The notes below the pieces were generated by a model. That model saw only the letters and a program-made list of their open reading frames with translations, had not been told where the DNA came from and made no database searches. A stretch of DNA of 64,000 nucleotides, from positions 1-64,000 of the forward strand of contig JAGOQB010000004.1 of the NCBI GenBank assembly GCA_017991675.1. The letters are read 5' to 3'. Shown piece by piece: positions 39,014 through 47,282 of this stretch (within the stretch, counting starts at the first letter, position 1; each line of letters opens with the position of its first letter). A program made the position numbers and the translations under genes. The DNA comes from Phenylobacterium sp. GTDB lineage: Bacteria > Pseudomonadota > Alphaproteobacteria > Caulobacterales > Caulobacteraceae.

Positions 39014-39261
39014 CCGTCCGCCCTTGTTATTTGACGACGCACCCCTCGCGCGTCCGGACCCCAAGACGCAGGGCTTCCAAGGACCCACATGTCTGATCTG
39101 TAATTTTTCGCAGGCGGCCGTTCGGCCCGCGCGGAGTGCGGCTTTTGCGTCTCGCCTGGACCGCCGGCGCCTACTGGACAGGCTCCCGCCCAGGTTCGCA
39201 CAATGTGCGCGCATGCTCGCGCGCCGGACCGGCGAATGCTCAGTGAACGGAAGTTGAGACC

Positions 39262-40893
39262 TTGCTTGGCCCCCCGCCCCCGCCGCCGCCCGCCATCGCC
39301 CAGACGCTGGATCAAGCGCGCGCCCTGGGCCGGGCCGGCCGCCTTGCGGAGGCCGAGCGGCTATATCGCAGCGTGCTCGCCGCCGACCCCGCCTGCGTGC
39401 AGGCCGCCGTCGCCCTGGCTCGCCTGCTGACCGGATCGAGCCGCGCGGCTGAGGCCGAGGCGCTGGCCCGCCCCTTCGCCGCGGGCGAGCATCCCTGGCA
39501 TGAGGCGCTCTCGGCGCGGGCTGCGGCGCTGAAGGCGCTCGACCGCAAGCCGGAGTCGCTGGCCGACTACCGCCGCGCCGCGCAGCTCAATCCCGGCAGC
39601 GGCGTCGCCGCCCACAACGTCGCCTCGGGGCTCGGCGACGCCGGGCGCGACCGCGAGGCCGCCGCCGAGGCCGAGCGGGCCTTTTCACTGGGCCTCGACG
39701 CGCCGGAGACCTGGCTGGTCTACGGCCGGGCGTTGCAAGGCCTGCGTCGGTTCGACGAGGCCGAGACCGCGTTCCGCAACGCGGTGACCCGGCGGCCCGC
39801 CTATGCCGACGCCCTACGCGACCTGGGGCAGCTGGTCTGGATGCGGTCGGGCGACGCCGGCCTGGCGCTGGCGCCGATAGAGACGGCCCTGGCCGCCGCC
39901 GAGCCGCCGCTGCGGCCGCTGCTGTCCGGGGTCAAGATCCGCCTGCTGAGCCACATCGCCGGTGAAGCCCAGGCCCTGGCCTTCGCCCAGCGGGCGCTGG
40001 CGGCGTCGCCCGGCGACCCGCGCCTGGCGCTCGAGACCGCGGCGCTGTCGCTGAGCACCGCGCCGGAACGCAGCCGCGAGCTCTGCGCTGCGGTGCTGGC
40101 CCGCACCCCGCGCGATCCGTCCGCCCGCCGCGCCATGGCGCACGCCTGCCTGGCGCTCGGCGACAGCGACGCCGCTGCGGGGATCGCCGAACAGCTGCTG
40201 ACCGAAAACCCCACCGACCAGGAGGCCGCCGCCGTCCTGGCCACCGCCTGGCGAGCCGGCGGCGATGATCGCTATCGCGGCCTCTGGGACTACGGCGCGC
40301 TGGTCCGCGCCCAGCCCATCGACACCCCGGGCGGCTGGACCAGCCTGGACGCCTACCTGGCCGACCTGCGCCTCGCCCTCGCCGACCTGCACGCCCTGCA
40401 GGCCCATCCCGTGGAGCAATCGGTCCGCGGCGGCACCCAGACCTCGCAGAACCTGCTGGCCTCCGAGCATCCGGTCATCGGCGCCTTCTTCCAGGCGATC
40501 GAAGGGCCGCTCGTGGCCTACCGCGCCGCGATCGGCGAGGGCCGCGACATGTTCCGCGTCCGCAACCGCGGCGGCCACAGGGTGCTGGGCGCGTGGTCGG
40601 TGCGGCTGCGCCCCGGCGGCTTCCACGTCGATCATATCCACCCGCAGGGCTGGATCTCGTCGGCCTGCTACATCGACGTGCCCCAGGCGTTGGGCGACGA
40701 AACCGACCGCGCCGGATGGCTGCGCTTCGGGGCGCCGCCGATCCCGACCCAGCCGCTGCTGGAGGCCGAGCATTTCGTCCGCCCGCAACCCGGACTACTG
40801 GCGCTGTTCCCATCCTACATGTGGCACGGCACCGTCCCGTTCGGCGGCGACGACGTCAGAACCACGATCGCGTTCGACGTCGTGCCGGACTAG
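39262..40893 (+). CDS. TPR protein with C-terminal 2OG-Fe(II) oxygenase domain
   Basis: A protein of 543 residues. The first 320 residues are tetratricopeptide repeats (QARALGRAGRLAEAERLYRS; GRALQGLRRFDEAETAFRNA). The C-terminal 200 carry the putative 2OG-Fe(II) oxygenase fold: GGFHVDHIHPQGWISSACYI supplies HxD/H metal ligands, and LFPSYMWHGTVPFGG with VRTTIAFD supplies the distal histidine and 2-oxoglutarate-binding arginine. It would hydroxylate a small molecule or protein. The TTG start is preceded by GGAAGTTGAGA. No signal peptide, so cytoplasmic. Divergent from the TonB receptor with 248 bases between. Confidence 0.82.
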   Translation: MLGPPPPPPPAIAQTLDQARALGRAGRLAEAERLYRSVLAADPACVQAAVALARLLTGSSRAAEAEALARPFAAGEHPWHEALSARAAALKALDRKPESLADYRRAAQLNPGSGVAAHNVASGLGDAGRDREAAAEAERAFSLGLDAPETWLVYGRALQGLRRFDEAETAFRNAVTRRPAYADALRDLGQLVWMRSGDAGLALAPIETALAAAEPPLRPLLSGVKIRLLSHIAGEAQALAFAQRALAASPGDPRLALETAALSLSTAPERSRELCAAVLARTPRDPSARRAMAHACLALGDSDAAAGIAEQLLTENPTDQEAAAVLATAWRAGGDDRYRGLWDYGALVRAQPIDTPGGWTSLDAYLADLRLALADLHALQAHPVEQSVRGGTQTSQNLLASEHPVIGAFFQAIEGPLVAYRAAIGEGRDMFRVRNRGGHRVLGAWSVRLRPGGFHVDHIHPQGWISSACYIDVPQALGDETDRAGWLRFGAPPIPTQPLLEAEHFVRPQPGLLALFPSYMWHGTVPFGGDDVRTTIAFDVVPD

Positions 40894-41036
40894 CCAGCCG
40901 CCGCCGCTCTCCCGAAAAGGTCATGGCCGGGCGACGATTTGGCATGAGGCGCCGGCGACCACGTGCGTCTTGATGGAAAGTCGGAATTTCGCGGTTCACG
41001 CCGCACCGACCGCCTTCCACGAGCCGTGAGCCGCCT

Positions 41037-42311
41037 ATGAACCGTCGCTTCGCCCTGCTGATCGTCCTTTCCATGGTGCTCGGCGTGGGAGTCGGATGGG
41101 CCTGCAACCAGTTCCTCAGCCCCGACCAGGCCAAGCAGGCGGCCGAGGGCCTGTCGCTGATCACCGACGTCTTCCTGCGGCTGATCAAGATGATCATCGC
41201 CCCGCTGGTCTTCACCACCCTGGTCGCCGGCATCGCCCACATGGAGAACGCCGCGGCCATCGGCCGGATCGGCGCCAAGACCATGGGCTGGTTCATCTGC
41301 GCCTCGATCGTCTCGCTGCTGGTCGGCCTGCTGATGGTCCACCTGCTGCAGCCGGGGGCGGGCCTGCACCTGGAGACCGCGGCCGCCGCCGCGCCGACCG
41401 CGGCCAACACCGACGCCTTCACGCTCAAGGGCTTCATCACCCACCTGGTGCCGACCTCGATCGTCGACGCCATGGCCAAGAACGAGATCCTGCAGATCGT
41501 CGTCTTCTCGCTGTTCGTCGGCACCGCGGTGGCCGCGGTCGACGACCGCGCTCCGGCCGTCGCGGTCCTGGTCGAACAGGGCGCGCAGATCATGCTGAAG
41601 GTCACCGAGTTCGTGATGAAACTGGCCCCGCTGGCGATCTTCGCGGCCCTGGCCTCGACCATCGCCACCCAGGGCCTGGCCATGCTGGCGGTCTACGGCA
41701 AGTTCGTCGTCGGCTTCTACGCCACCATGGGCGTGCTGTGGGTGCTGCTGTTCATCGCCGGCTTCATCGTCATCGGCAAACGCGTGATCCCGCTGTTCGG
41801 CGTGATCCGCACCCCGGCGCTGCTGGCCTTCTCGACCGCCAGTTCGGAGGCCGCCTATCCCCGCATCCTCGACGCCCTGCCCAAGGTCGGCGTGCGTCGC
41901 CGCATCGTCTCGTTCGTGCTGCCGCTCGGCTACTCGTTCAACCTCGACGGCTCGATGCTCTACTGCACCTTCGCGACCATCTTCATCACCCAGGCGCACG
42001 GCGTGCACCTGACGGTCCAGCAGCAGATCTTCATGCTGCTGCTGCTGATGGTGACGTCGAAGGGCATCGCCGGGGTGCCGCGCGCCTCGCTGGTGGTGAT
42101 CATGGCCACCCTCACCTATTTCGGCCTGCCGGAAGCCTGGATCGCCATCGTGCTCGGCGTCGATCACCTGCTGGACATGGGCCGCTCGGCGACCAACGTG
42201 GTCGGCAACTCGGTCGCCGCCGCGGTGGTGGCCAAGTGGGAAGGCGAGCTGGAGGACATCGAGGACCAGGACCCCGACGCCCCCGGCGAGCCCGCCAGAG
42301 CGACCGCTTAA
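41037..42311 (+). CDS. Dicarboxylate/amino acid:cation symporter
   Basis: An inner-membrane protein of 424 residues of the DAACS (GltP/DctA) family with about eight membrane segments and two re-entrant loops. LIKMIIAPLVFTTLVAGIAH near residue 55, the serine-rich LAFSTASSEAAYPRIL (re-entrant loop 1), YSFNLDGSMLYC and SKGIAGVPRASLVV are family marks. It imports glutamate, aspartate or C4-dicarboxylates with protons or sodium. The C-terminus ends inside a short tandem repeat that places two further in-frame stops after the first. It follows the oxygenase gene by 143 bases. Confidence 0.92.
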   Translation: MNRRFALLIVLSMVLGVGVGWACNQFLSPDQAKQAAEGLSLITDVFLRLIKMIIAPLVFTTLVAGIAHMENAAAIGRIGAKTMGWFICASIVSLLVGLLMVHLLQPGAGLHLETAAAAAPTAANTDAFTLKGFITHLVPTSIVDAMAKNEILQIVVFSLFVGTAVAAVDDRAPAVAVLVEQGAQIMLKVTEFVMKLAPLAIFAALASTIATQGLAMLAVYGKFVVGFYATMGVLWVLLFIAGFIVIGKRVIPLFGVIRTPALLAFSTASSEAAYPRILDALPKVGVRRRIVSFVLPLGYSFNLDGSMLYCTFATIFITQAHGVHLTVQQQIFMLLLLMVTSKGIAGVPRASLVVIMATLTYFGLPEAWIAIVLGVDHLLDMGRSATNVVGNSVAAAVVAKWEGELEDIEDQDPDAPGEPARATA

Positions 42312-42343
42312 CTGGCGACCGCTTAGCTGGCGACCGCTTAACC
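42299..42343. repeat. 15-base tandem repeat, three copies, across a 3' end
   Basis: GCGACCGCTTAACTG, GCGACCGCTTAGCTG and GCGACCGCTTAACCG follow each other directly. The first copy contains the symporter stop (TAA); the next two repeat the stop in the same frame (TAG, TAA). The last copy also holds the stop of the convergent hydrolase. This looks like a recent slippage duplication. Confidence 0.8.
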
Positions 42344-43396
42344 GGCGGCCGGCTTGGCCCAGGCGCAGACGCCCAGCGTCGCGCCCGCCTTCAGCATCTG
42401 CTCGGCCTGCGCCTTGGGAACCGCCCGCGAGCGACCCGAGGCGCAGACAGCCGTCAGCTGCGAGTGCCCGGCGACGTCGAGCAGCAACTGGTCCCAGTGC
42501 CGGTACTGCACGTCGTGCCCCTCGCCCGGATAGAGGCGCATCTCCACGACATTGGGCAGTTGCGCCTTCCAGCTCTCGGCGGTGTCGACGGTGACCTGCT
42601 TGTCGGCGCTGCCCTGATAGATGAAGGCCGGGGCCTTCACCGCCGAGAGGTCCGGGGCCGGCCCGCAATAGCGCATGACCTCGGCGACTTCCGGCGCCGG
42701 ATCGCCCATCTGGCCGCGGATGTAGAAGGCCCGCGCGCCCTCGTCATAGGCGCGGTCGTTGAAGCCGGGGATCTGATGGGTCGGGCTGTCCTTCGGGAAG
42801 CCCCACCAGAGCTTCGGGTTCTGCACCTGCGGCTTCATCACGGCGGTGATCTGCTCGGCGGTGTACTTGCAGACCGCATCGCCGGCCGGACGCTGAGTCG
42901 CAGCCGCCAGCAGGTGCAGCGAGATGAAGCGCTCGGGCACGGCCGCAGCGACCTGCGCCATGTACGGCCCGCCGCCGGAGATCGCCACGCCGGACATCCG
43001 CTGGACGTTCAGGTGGTCGAGCACGGCCCGCACCTCGGCGACATAGTCGCCATATCCCCAGCCGGCGACGATCGGGCTGTCGCCGAAGCCATTCCGCTCG
43101 ACGGTGATGAACCGCAGCTTCAGCTGCTTGCGCATCGACTTCAGGAACTCGGTCATCTCGAAGGCGCGGGCGCTGGTGCCGGTGCCGCCCATGAACAGGA
43201 CCGGACGGAACCCGGCCTCGCCGGTGTCCGTGTAGTGGACGGTGCGCCCGTCGGCGGTCTTCAGGGTCTGGACCGCGACGCCGAGATCATCGAACGCCAG
43301 CGGCAGATCGCCCACCTTGGCGACGGTCGGCGGCTCGGCGTGGGCGGCCGTCGTCGCCAGCAGGCTGGCGGCAAGGGTCAGGCTCAGAATCTTCAA
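42338..43396 (-). CDS. Exported alpha/beta hydrolase
   Basis: A protein of about 352 residues with a signal peptide (MKILSLTLAASLLATTAAHA). The nucleophile elbow is in GVAISGGGPYMAQVA (Ser in an SGGG context), the oxyanion strand reads VLFMGGTGTSARAFE, and the catalytic aspartate and histidine are likely in APAFIYQGSADKQV and YPGEGHDVQ. The substrate cannot be inferred. The TTG start has a GGGGAGAG site. It ends in a tandem repeat shared with the convergent symporter. Confidence 0.83.
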   Translation of the reverse strand: MKILSLTLAASLLATTAAHAEPPTVAKVGDLPLAFDDLGVAVQTLKTADGRTVHYTDTGEAGFRPVLFMGGTGTSARAFEMTEFLKSMRKQLKLRFITVERNGFGDSPIVAGWGYGDYVAEVRAVLDHLNVQRMSGVAISGGGPYMAQVAAAVPERFISLHLLAAATQRPAGDAVCKYTAEQITAVMKPQVQNPKLWWGFPKDSPTHQIPGFNDRAYDEGARAFYIRGQMGDPAPEVAEVMRYCGPAPDLSAVKAPAFIYQGSADKQVTVDTAESWKAQLPNVVEMRLYPGEGHDVQYRHWDQLLLDVAGHSQLTAVCASGRSRAVPKAQAEQMLKAGATLGVCAWAKPAAG

Positions 43397-43475
43397 TGGC
43401 GTCTCTCCCCGATGGTGACGCCAGTAGGCGCAGTTCGAGACGCTTTTCCAGGGGCGCCGTGGCGTCAGCCCCCGC

Positions 43476-43628
43476 CTATGAACGGGTCATGTCGCTCAGG
43501 AACACAATGGTCTCGACCGCGGCGGCGAGCACCGCCCCGATCACGATCAGGTCGAAGACCCGACGCGCCCAGACCAGCATCGGATTGCGCCGCACGACCG
43601 GCGCCTCGTCGGCGAAAGTAAATCGCAT
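43476..43628 (-). CDS. 50-residue single-pass membrane protein
   Basis: MRFTFADEAPVVRRNPMLVW leads into a basic patch and one membrane helix (FDLIVIGAVLAAAVETIVFL), ending in DMTRS. A very good GGAGGACACC ribosome site precedes ATG 43628, and codon use is like its neighbours, so the gene is likely real despite its size. A second tiny membrane protein gene lies 66 bases upstream on the same strand. Unknown function; both may be accessory subunits or regulators of an inner-membrane complex. Confidence 0.62.
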   Translation of the reverse strand: MRFTFADEAPVVRRNPMLVWARRVFDLIVIGAVLAAAVETIVFLSDMTRS

Positions 43629-43693
43629 GGTGTCCTCCGTTGGGACGTCTTGCCCCCTCGGAGAACAGTCGCCGCAAGGCGCGGGCCAGCTCG

Positions 43694-43834
43694 CTACTTG
43701 GCCAGCATCGCCCAGCTCCAGAGGCCCAGGCAGGCGATCAGCAGGGTCCACATGAAGACACGAAGAAGCGTCCAACCGCTGGGAGGCGGCTTCCGCGGCG
43801 AAGGCTCCTCGTACTGGATGGAAAAGCGCGTCAT
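43694..43834 (-). CDS. 46-residue single-pass membrane protein
   Basis: A short frame that translates to MTRFSIQYEEPSPRKPPPSG followed by one membrane helix (LRVFMWTLLIACLGLWSWAML) and AK. The proline- and charge-rich N-terminus would face the cytoplasm. No strong ribosome site precedes ATG 43834. It shares orientation and layout (soluble acidic-basic head, single helix) with the 50-residue protein just downstream, which makes a real two-gene unit plausible. Function unknown. Confidence 0.5.
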   Translation of the reverse strand: MTRFSIQYEEPSPRKPPPSGWTLLRVFMWTLLIACLGLWSWAMLAK

Positions 43835-43938
43835 GCGCGGATGAATAACAGCGTTCCCTCAATCTCCCGTAAACGGTTTTGGTTAGTTTCTCCGCCCTTA
43901 ACCCTAATGCTCGCGTCAAGGTTTAAAGGAGTTGACCA

Positions 43939-44337
43939 ATGCACGCCGGATCCTGCCTCTGCCGCGCCGTCCGCTATGAGGTGGACGGCGATCTGCCGCC
44001 GATCCAGCTCTGCCATTGCAGCGCCTGCCGCAAGGCCCAGGGCGGGCCGTTCGGCGCCAACATCCCGCTGGAGAGCGCCAACTTCCGCCTGCTGAGCGGT
44101 GAGGACCAGCTGACCGCCTACGAGTCCTCGCCCGGCAAGGAGCGGGTCTTCTGCCGCCGCTGCGGCGGGCCGCTGTTCAGCCGCCTGGCCAGCAAGCCCG
44201 GCGCGATCCGGCTGCGCGCGGGCACCCTGGACGCGCCGACGGACGCCAAGCTGGGCTTCCACTTCTATGTGGACTCCAAGGCATCGTGGTGGCCGATCAC
44301 CGACGGCCTGCCGCAGTACCCCGACGCGCGCCCCTAA
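43939..44337 (+). CDS. GFA / CENP-V family zinc protein
   Basis: A 132-residue protein of the glutathione-dependent formaldehyde-activating enzyme-like family. The zinc cysteines are in GSCLCRAVRYEV, LCHCSACRKAQGGPFG and VFCRRCGGPLFS, in the standard spacing. The end, FHFYVDSKASWWPITDGLPQ, is typical. Many members have not been shown to act on formaldehyde, so the role is uncertain. Strong AAGGAG ribosome site. Confidence 0.9.
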   Translation: MHAGSCLCRAVRYEVDGDLPPIQLCHCSACRKAQGGPFGANIPLESANFRLLSGEDQLTAYESSPGKERVFCRRCGGPLFSRLASKPGAIRLRAGTLDAPTDAKLGFHFYVDSKASWWPITDGLPQYPDARP

Positions 44338-44359
44338 GAGCCTTGCGCCGCGAAGCGCC

Positions 44360-44854
44360 TCAGCCCGCGCGCTCGACGCTGATCTCCAACGGCTCGGCCG
44401 GATGCTCGCCGCGCACGATCGCGCCGATCAGCTCGCAGAAGCGCTCAGGCCAGATACGGTCGCTTGTGGCGGCGATCTCGTCCAGGCTCCACCAGCGGAT
44501 GTCATCGATGAGATCGCGCTCGTAGGGTTCCCAGCCGTCACGCGTCGGCTCCCCGCCACGGCATCGGGCGACGATGTAGCTTTCCTTGAACAGGACGGTC
44601 TCGCCGGTGACCAGGGCGCTGACCGACTGCCTGACCCAGACGATCGGCCCCAGCTCTACGCCCTCGACGAAGCCGGTCTCCTCGGCGATCTCGCGCAGCG
44701 CCGCCTCGATCAGCGTCTCGCCCGGCTCGACGCCGCCGCCCACGGTGAACCAGGACGAGGTGTGCGCCGGCCTGTTCGGCAACCGCCCCTTCAGCAGCAG
44801 GATGCGGCCGGCCTCGTCGAACAGCAGGACCCTGGCCGTCGGTCGTTCGCGCAT
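44360..44854 (-). CDS. NUDIX hydrolase
   Basis: A protein of about 164 residues. The NUDIX box GGVEPGETLIEAALREIAEE is complete (Gx5Ex7REUxEExGU) at about residues 40-62, after SSWFTVGG. It hydrolyses a nucleoside diphosphate linked to another group; the substrate is unknown. ATG 44854 has an AGGAGGGCGC ribosome site; the frame upstream is not coding. It converges on the GFA gene and is divergent from the EAL gene. Confidence 0.92.
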   Translation of the reverse strand: MRERPTARVLLFDEAGRILLLKGRLPNRPAHTSSWFTVGGGVEPGETLIEAALREIAEETGFVEGVELGPIVWVRQSVSALVTGETVLFKESYIVARCRGGEPTRDGWEPYERDLIDDIRWWSLDEIAATSDRIWPERFCELIGAIVRGEHPAEPLEISVERAG

Positions 44855-44984
44855 GCGCCCTCCTGGATGGGCCGGACGACAAGCCCCGGCGGTCCGCCGC
44901 ATTTATGGCGAACCTTGGTCTCAACGTGAAATTAATCGCACCGTTTGAGGATGCGACGCTTCTCGTGGGACGGAGACCCTCGGC

Positions 44985-46619
44985 TTGTCACTAGCTCCTC
45001 AGCGCCTGCTCGGCTTCGCCTTTGCGAGCGCGGACCTCCTGCTGGAGCTGGCGCCGGACGGTCGCATCGCCCTGGCCATCGGGGCCAGCGAGGCGCTGTC
45101 CGGGTCGGCTGAGACCGATCTCGTCGGACGCGCCTGGCGCGACTTCATCGATCCGCGCGACCGGATGATGGTCGCCGCCCTGCTCGACAGCTTGAGGGAC
45201 GGCGGCCGCGGCGGACCGATCGTGGTCGGCCTGGCCGGCGACGAGAGCGACCAGCGCGCCGCCTCGATGACCGCTTTCAAGATGCCGGGGAACGGCGGGG
45301 CGGTCTCCTGCGCCCTGAGCCGCGCCGCCCCCAAGATCTGTCACGACCTGCACGACAAGTCGGGCTTCGAGGCCGCCACCGGCGCCCTGATCGAGGCCGC
45401 GCGCGCCACCGGCGAGGAGCTGGAGATGGCGTTCCTGGAGTTCGGCGGCCTGGAAGCCCTGCGCGACCGGCTCGGCTCGGAGGCGTTCATGGCGCTCGAG
45501 CAGCGCCTGATCGGCGGCCTGCGGGCGCAGTCGCACGGCGGCTCGGCCGCCGCCAGCCTCGGCGCGGACCGCTTCGCGCTCGTGCGCCAGAAGGGCGATG
45601 GGGTCGACGCCCTGGTCCAGCGCCTGATCGCCGGCGTGTCGTCGGATTCGACCTCGAACCTGAGCGCCAACGCCCGGCTGATGAGCCTGCAGTCGACCGC
45701 CTCGCCCGCGCAACTCGCCCGCGCGATCCGCTACGCCCTCGACAACTTCATCGCCGAGGGCGTCAGCGACGGATCCCCCCTCGACCTCAACGACATGGTC
45801 GATCGCTCGATCAAGAAAACCCTGGCCGACGTCGGCGTGCTCGGCGCGGCGGTGAACGAGAAGCGCTTCCGCCTCGTCTACCAGCCGGTGGTGGACCTGA
45901 AGGCCGGCTCGGCCCTGCACCATTACGAGGTGCTCGTTCGGTTCGGCGACAGCGCCAGCCCCTATCCGATGATCCGTATGGCCGAGGAACTCGACATGAT
46001 CGAGCCGCTCGACATCGCGGTGGTCGAGGAGACCATCGGCCGGCTGACCGCCGAACCTGATCTGAAACTCGCCGCCAACGTCTCGGGCCGCACGATCATC
46101 AGCCCGGCCTTCATCACCGCTGTCCGCCAGATGCTGGCCAAGGCGCCGACCGTCGCCGGCCGCCTGCTGCTGGAGATCACCGAGAGCGCCGCCATCGACG
46201 ACCTGGCCCTGGCCGACCGCCACCTTTCGGCCCTGCGCCAGGAAGGCTGCATGATCTGCCTCGACGACTTCGGCGCCGGGGCCGCGTCGCTAGCCTATCT
46301 GCAGCAGCTGACCCTCGACATCGTGAAGATCGACGGCCGCTACATCCGCGAGCTCCAGCACGGCGGTCGCGAAAGCACCTTCATCCGCCACCTGGTGCGC
46401 ATGTGCGCCGAGCTGAAGGTCCGGACCATCGCCGAGATGGTCGAGAACGCCGCCGCCGAGGATGCGGTCCGCCGCGCCGGCGTCGACTTCGCCCAGGGCT
46501 GGCTCTACGGCGCGCCCGGCGAGATTCCCTCCCCGCGTCCGGTCGCCGCGCCCATCGCCGCCGCGGGCGCTGCGCGGCCCGCCGCCCGCCGGGTGGGCTC
46601 GGTCGACAGTTGGGGCTGA
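44985..46619 (+). CDS. EAL-domain cyclic-di-GMP phosphodiesterase with PAS-like and degenerate GGDEF parts
   Basis: A protein of 544 residues. Residues 1-75 look PAS-like (LELAPDGRIALAIGASEALSG). Residues 125-220 resemble a worn GGDEF domain, with SLGADRFALV in place of the GGDEF loop. Residues 280-515 are an EAL domain with E315 (YEVLVRF), N365 (AANVSG), E397 (LLLEITES), DDFGAG at 427-432, K448 (VKIDG), AEMVEN and QGWLYG, so catalytic residues look intact. It should degrade c-di-GMP and so affect motility or surface attachment. TTG start with GGAGA upstream. Its stop overlaps the acetyltransferase ATG (TGATG). Confidence 0.85.
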   Translation: MSLAPQRLLGFAFASADLLLELAPDGRIALAIGASEALSGSAETDLVGRAWRDFIDPRDRMMVAALLDSLRDGGRGGPIVVGLAGDESDQRAASMTAFKMPGNGGAVSCALSRAAPKICHDLHDKSGFEAATGALIEAARATGEELEMAFLEFGGLEALRDRLGSEAFMALEQRLIGGLRAQSHGGSAAASLGADRFALVRQKGDGVDALVQRLIAGVSSDSTSNLSANARLMSLQSTASPAQLARAIRYALDNFIAEGVSDGSPLDLNDMVDRSIKKTLADVGVLGAAVNEKRFRLVYQPVVDLKAGSALHHYEVLVRFGDSASPYPMIRMAEELDMIEPLDIAVVEETIGRLTAEPDLKLAANVSGRTIISPAFITAVRQMLAKAPTVAGRLLLEITESAAIDDLALADRHLSALRQEGCMICLDDFGAGAASLAYLQQLTLDIVKIDGRYIRELQHGGRESTFIRHLVRMCAELKVRTIAEMVENAAAEDAVRRAGVDFAQGWLYGAPGEIPSPRPVAAPIAAAGAARPAARRVGSVDSWG

Positions 46620-47122
46620 TGAACCAGCCGAGCTTCACCACCGAACGCCTGATCCTGCGCCCGCGTGAGGCCGGCGATCTGGAGGCCAGCGTCGCGGTCA
46701 ACAGCGATCCGGAGGTCATGCGCTATCTCGGCGCGGTCTGGCCGCCCGAACGCCAGCGCGCGCACCTGTCGGCGCAGATCGACACCGATTTCGGCGAGGG
46801 CCTGGGCTACTGGAGCGTGTTCGAACAGTCCGCGCCGCAGCAGATGCTGGGCTGGGCCCTGTTGACGCCGCTGCCCGCAACCGACGACGTCCAGATCGGC
46901 TACCGCCTGCGGCGCGACGCCTGGGGCCGCGGGATCGCGACCGAAGCGGCCGGCCGGTTGATGGAGCACGCCTTTTCGCGCCTGAAACTGCCGGCGCTCG
47001 CCGCGACCGTGCACCCCGAGAACCTCGGTTCGCAGCGTGTCATGGCCAAGCTCGGCTTTAGCGATATCGGCAGCTACGACGCCGGCGGCAAGGTCGAGCG
47101 CCTGTACCGCCGGCTGCCCTGA
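46619..47122 (+). CDS. GNAT-family N-acetyltransferase
   Basis: A 167-residue RimJ/RimL-type acetyltransferase. FTTERLILRPREAGDLEA is the standard N-terminal strand-helix, IGYRLRRDAWGRGIATEAAG holds the acetyl-CoA pyrophosphate loop (RxxWGxGxAxEA), and AATVHPENLGSQRVMAKLGF is the final conserved segment. Its ATG shares a base with the EAL gene stop, so it is coupled to it. Target unknown. Confidence 0.92.
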   Translation: MNQPSFTTERLILRPREAGDLEASVAVNSDPEVMRYLGAVWPPERQRAHLSAQIDTDFGEGLGYWSVFEQSAPQQMLGWALLTPLPATDDVQIGYRLRRDAWGRGIATEAAGRLMEHAFSRLKLPALAATVHPENLGSQRVMAKLGFSDIGSYDAGGKVERLYRRLP

Positions 47123-47282
47123 GCATCAGCCTCACCGCCTGGCGAGCGCCCTGCGACAAGACATCGGCATGGCGCTGCTGCGGTTTTCGCCGTAATGCGG
47201 TCGGCCTCTTCAAAGTGCTGTCGTAGAACCACCGCATTCTGGGGACAGAAACCGAGCGCCCCCGTGACGGAACCTGGACCAC

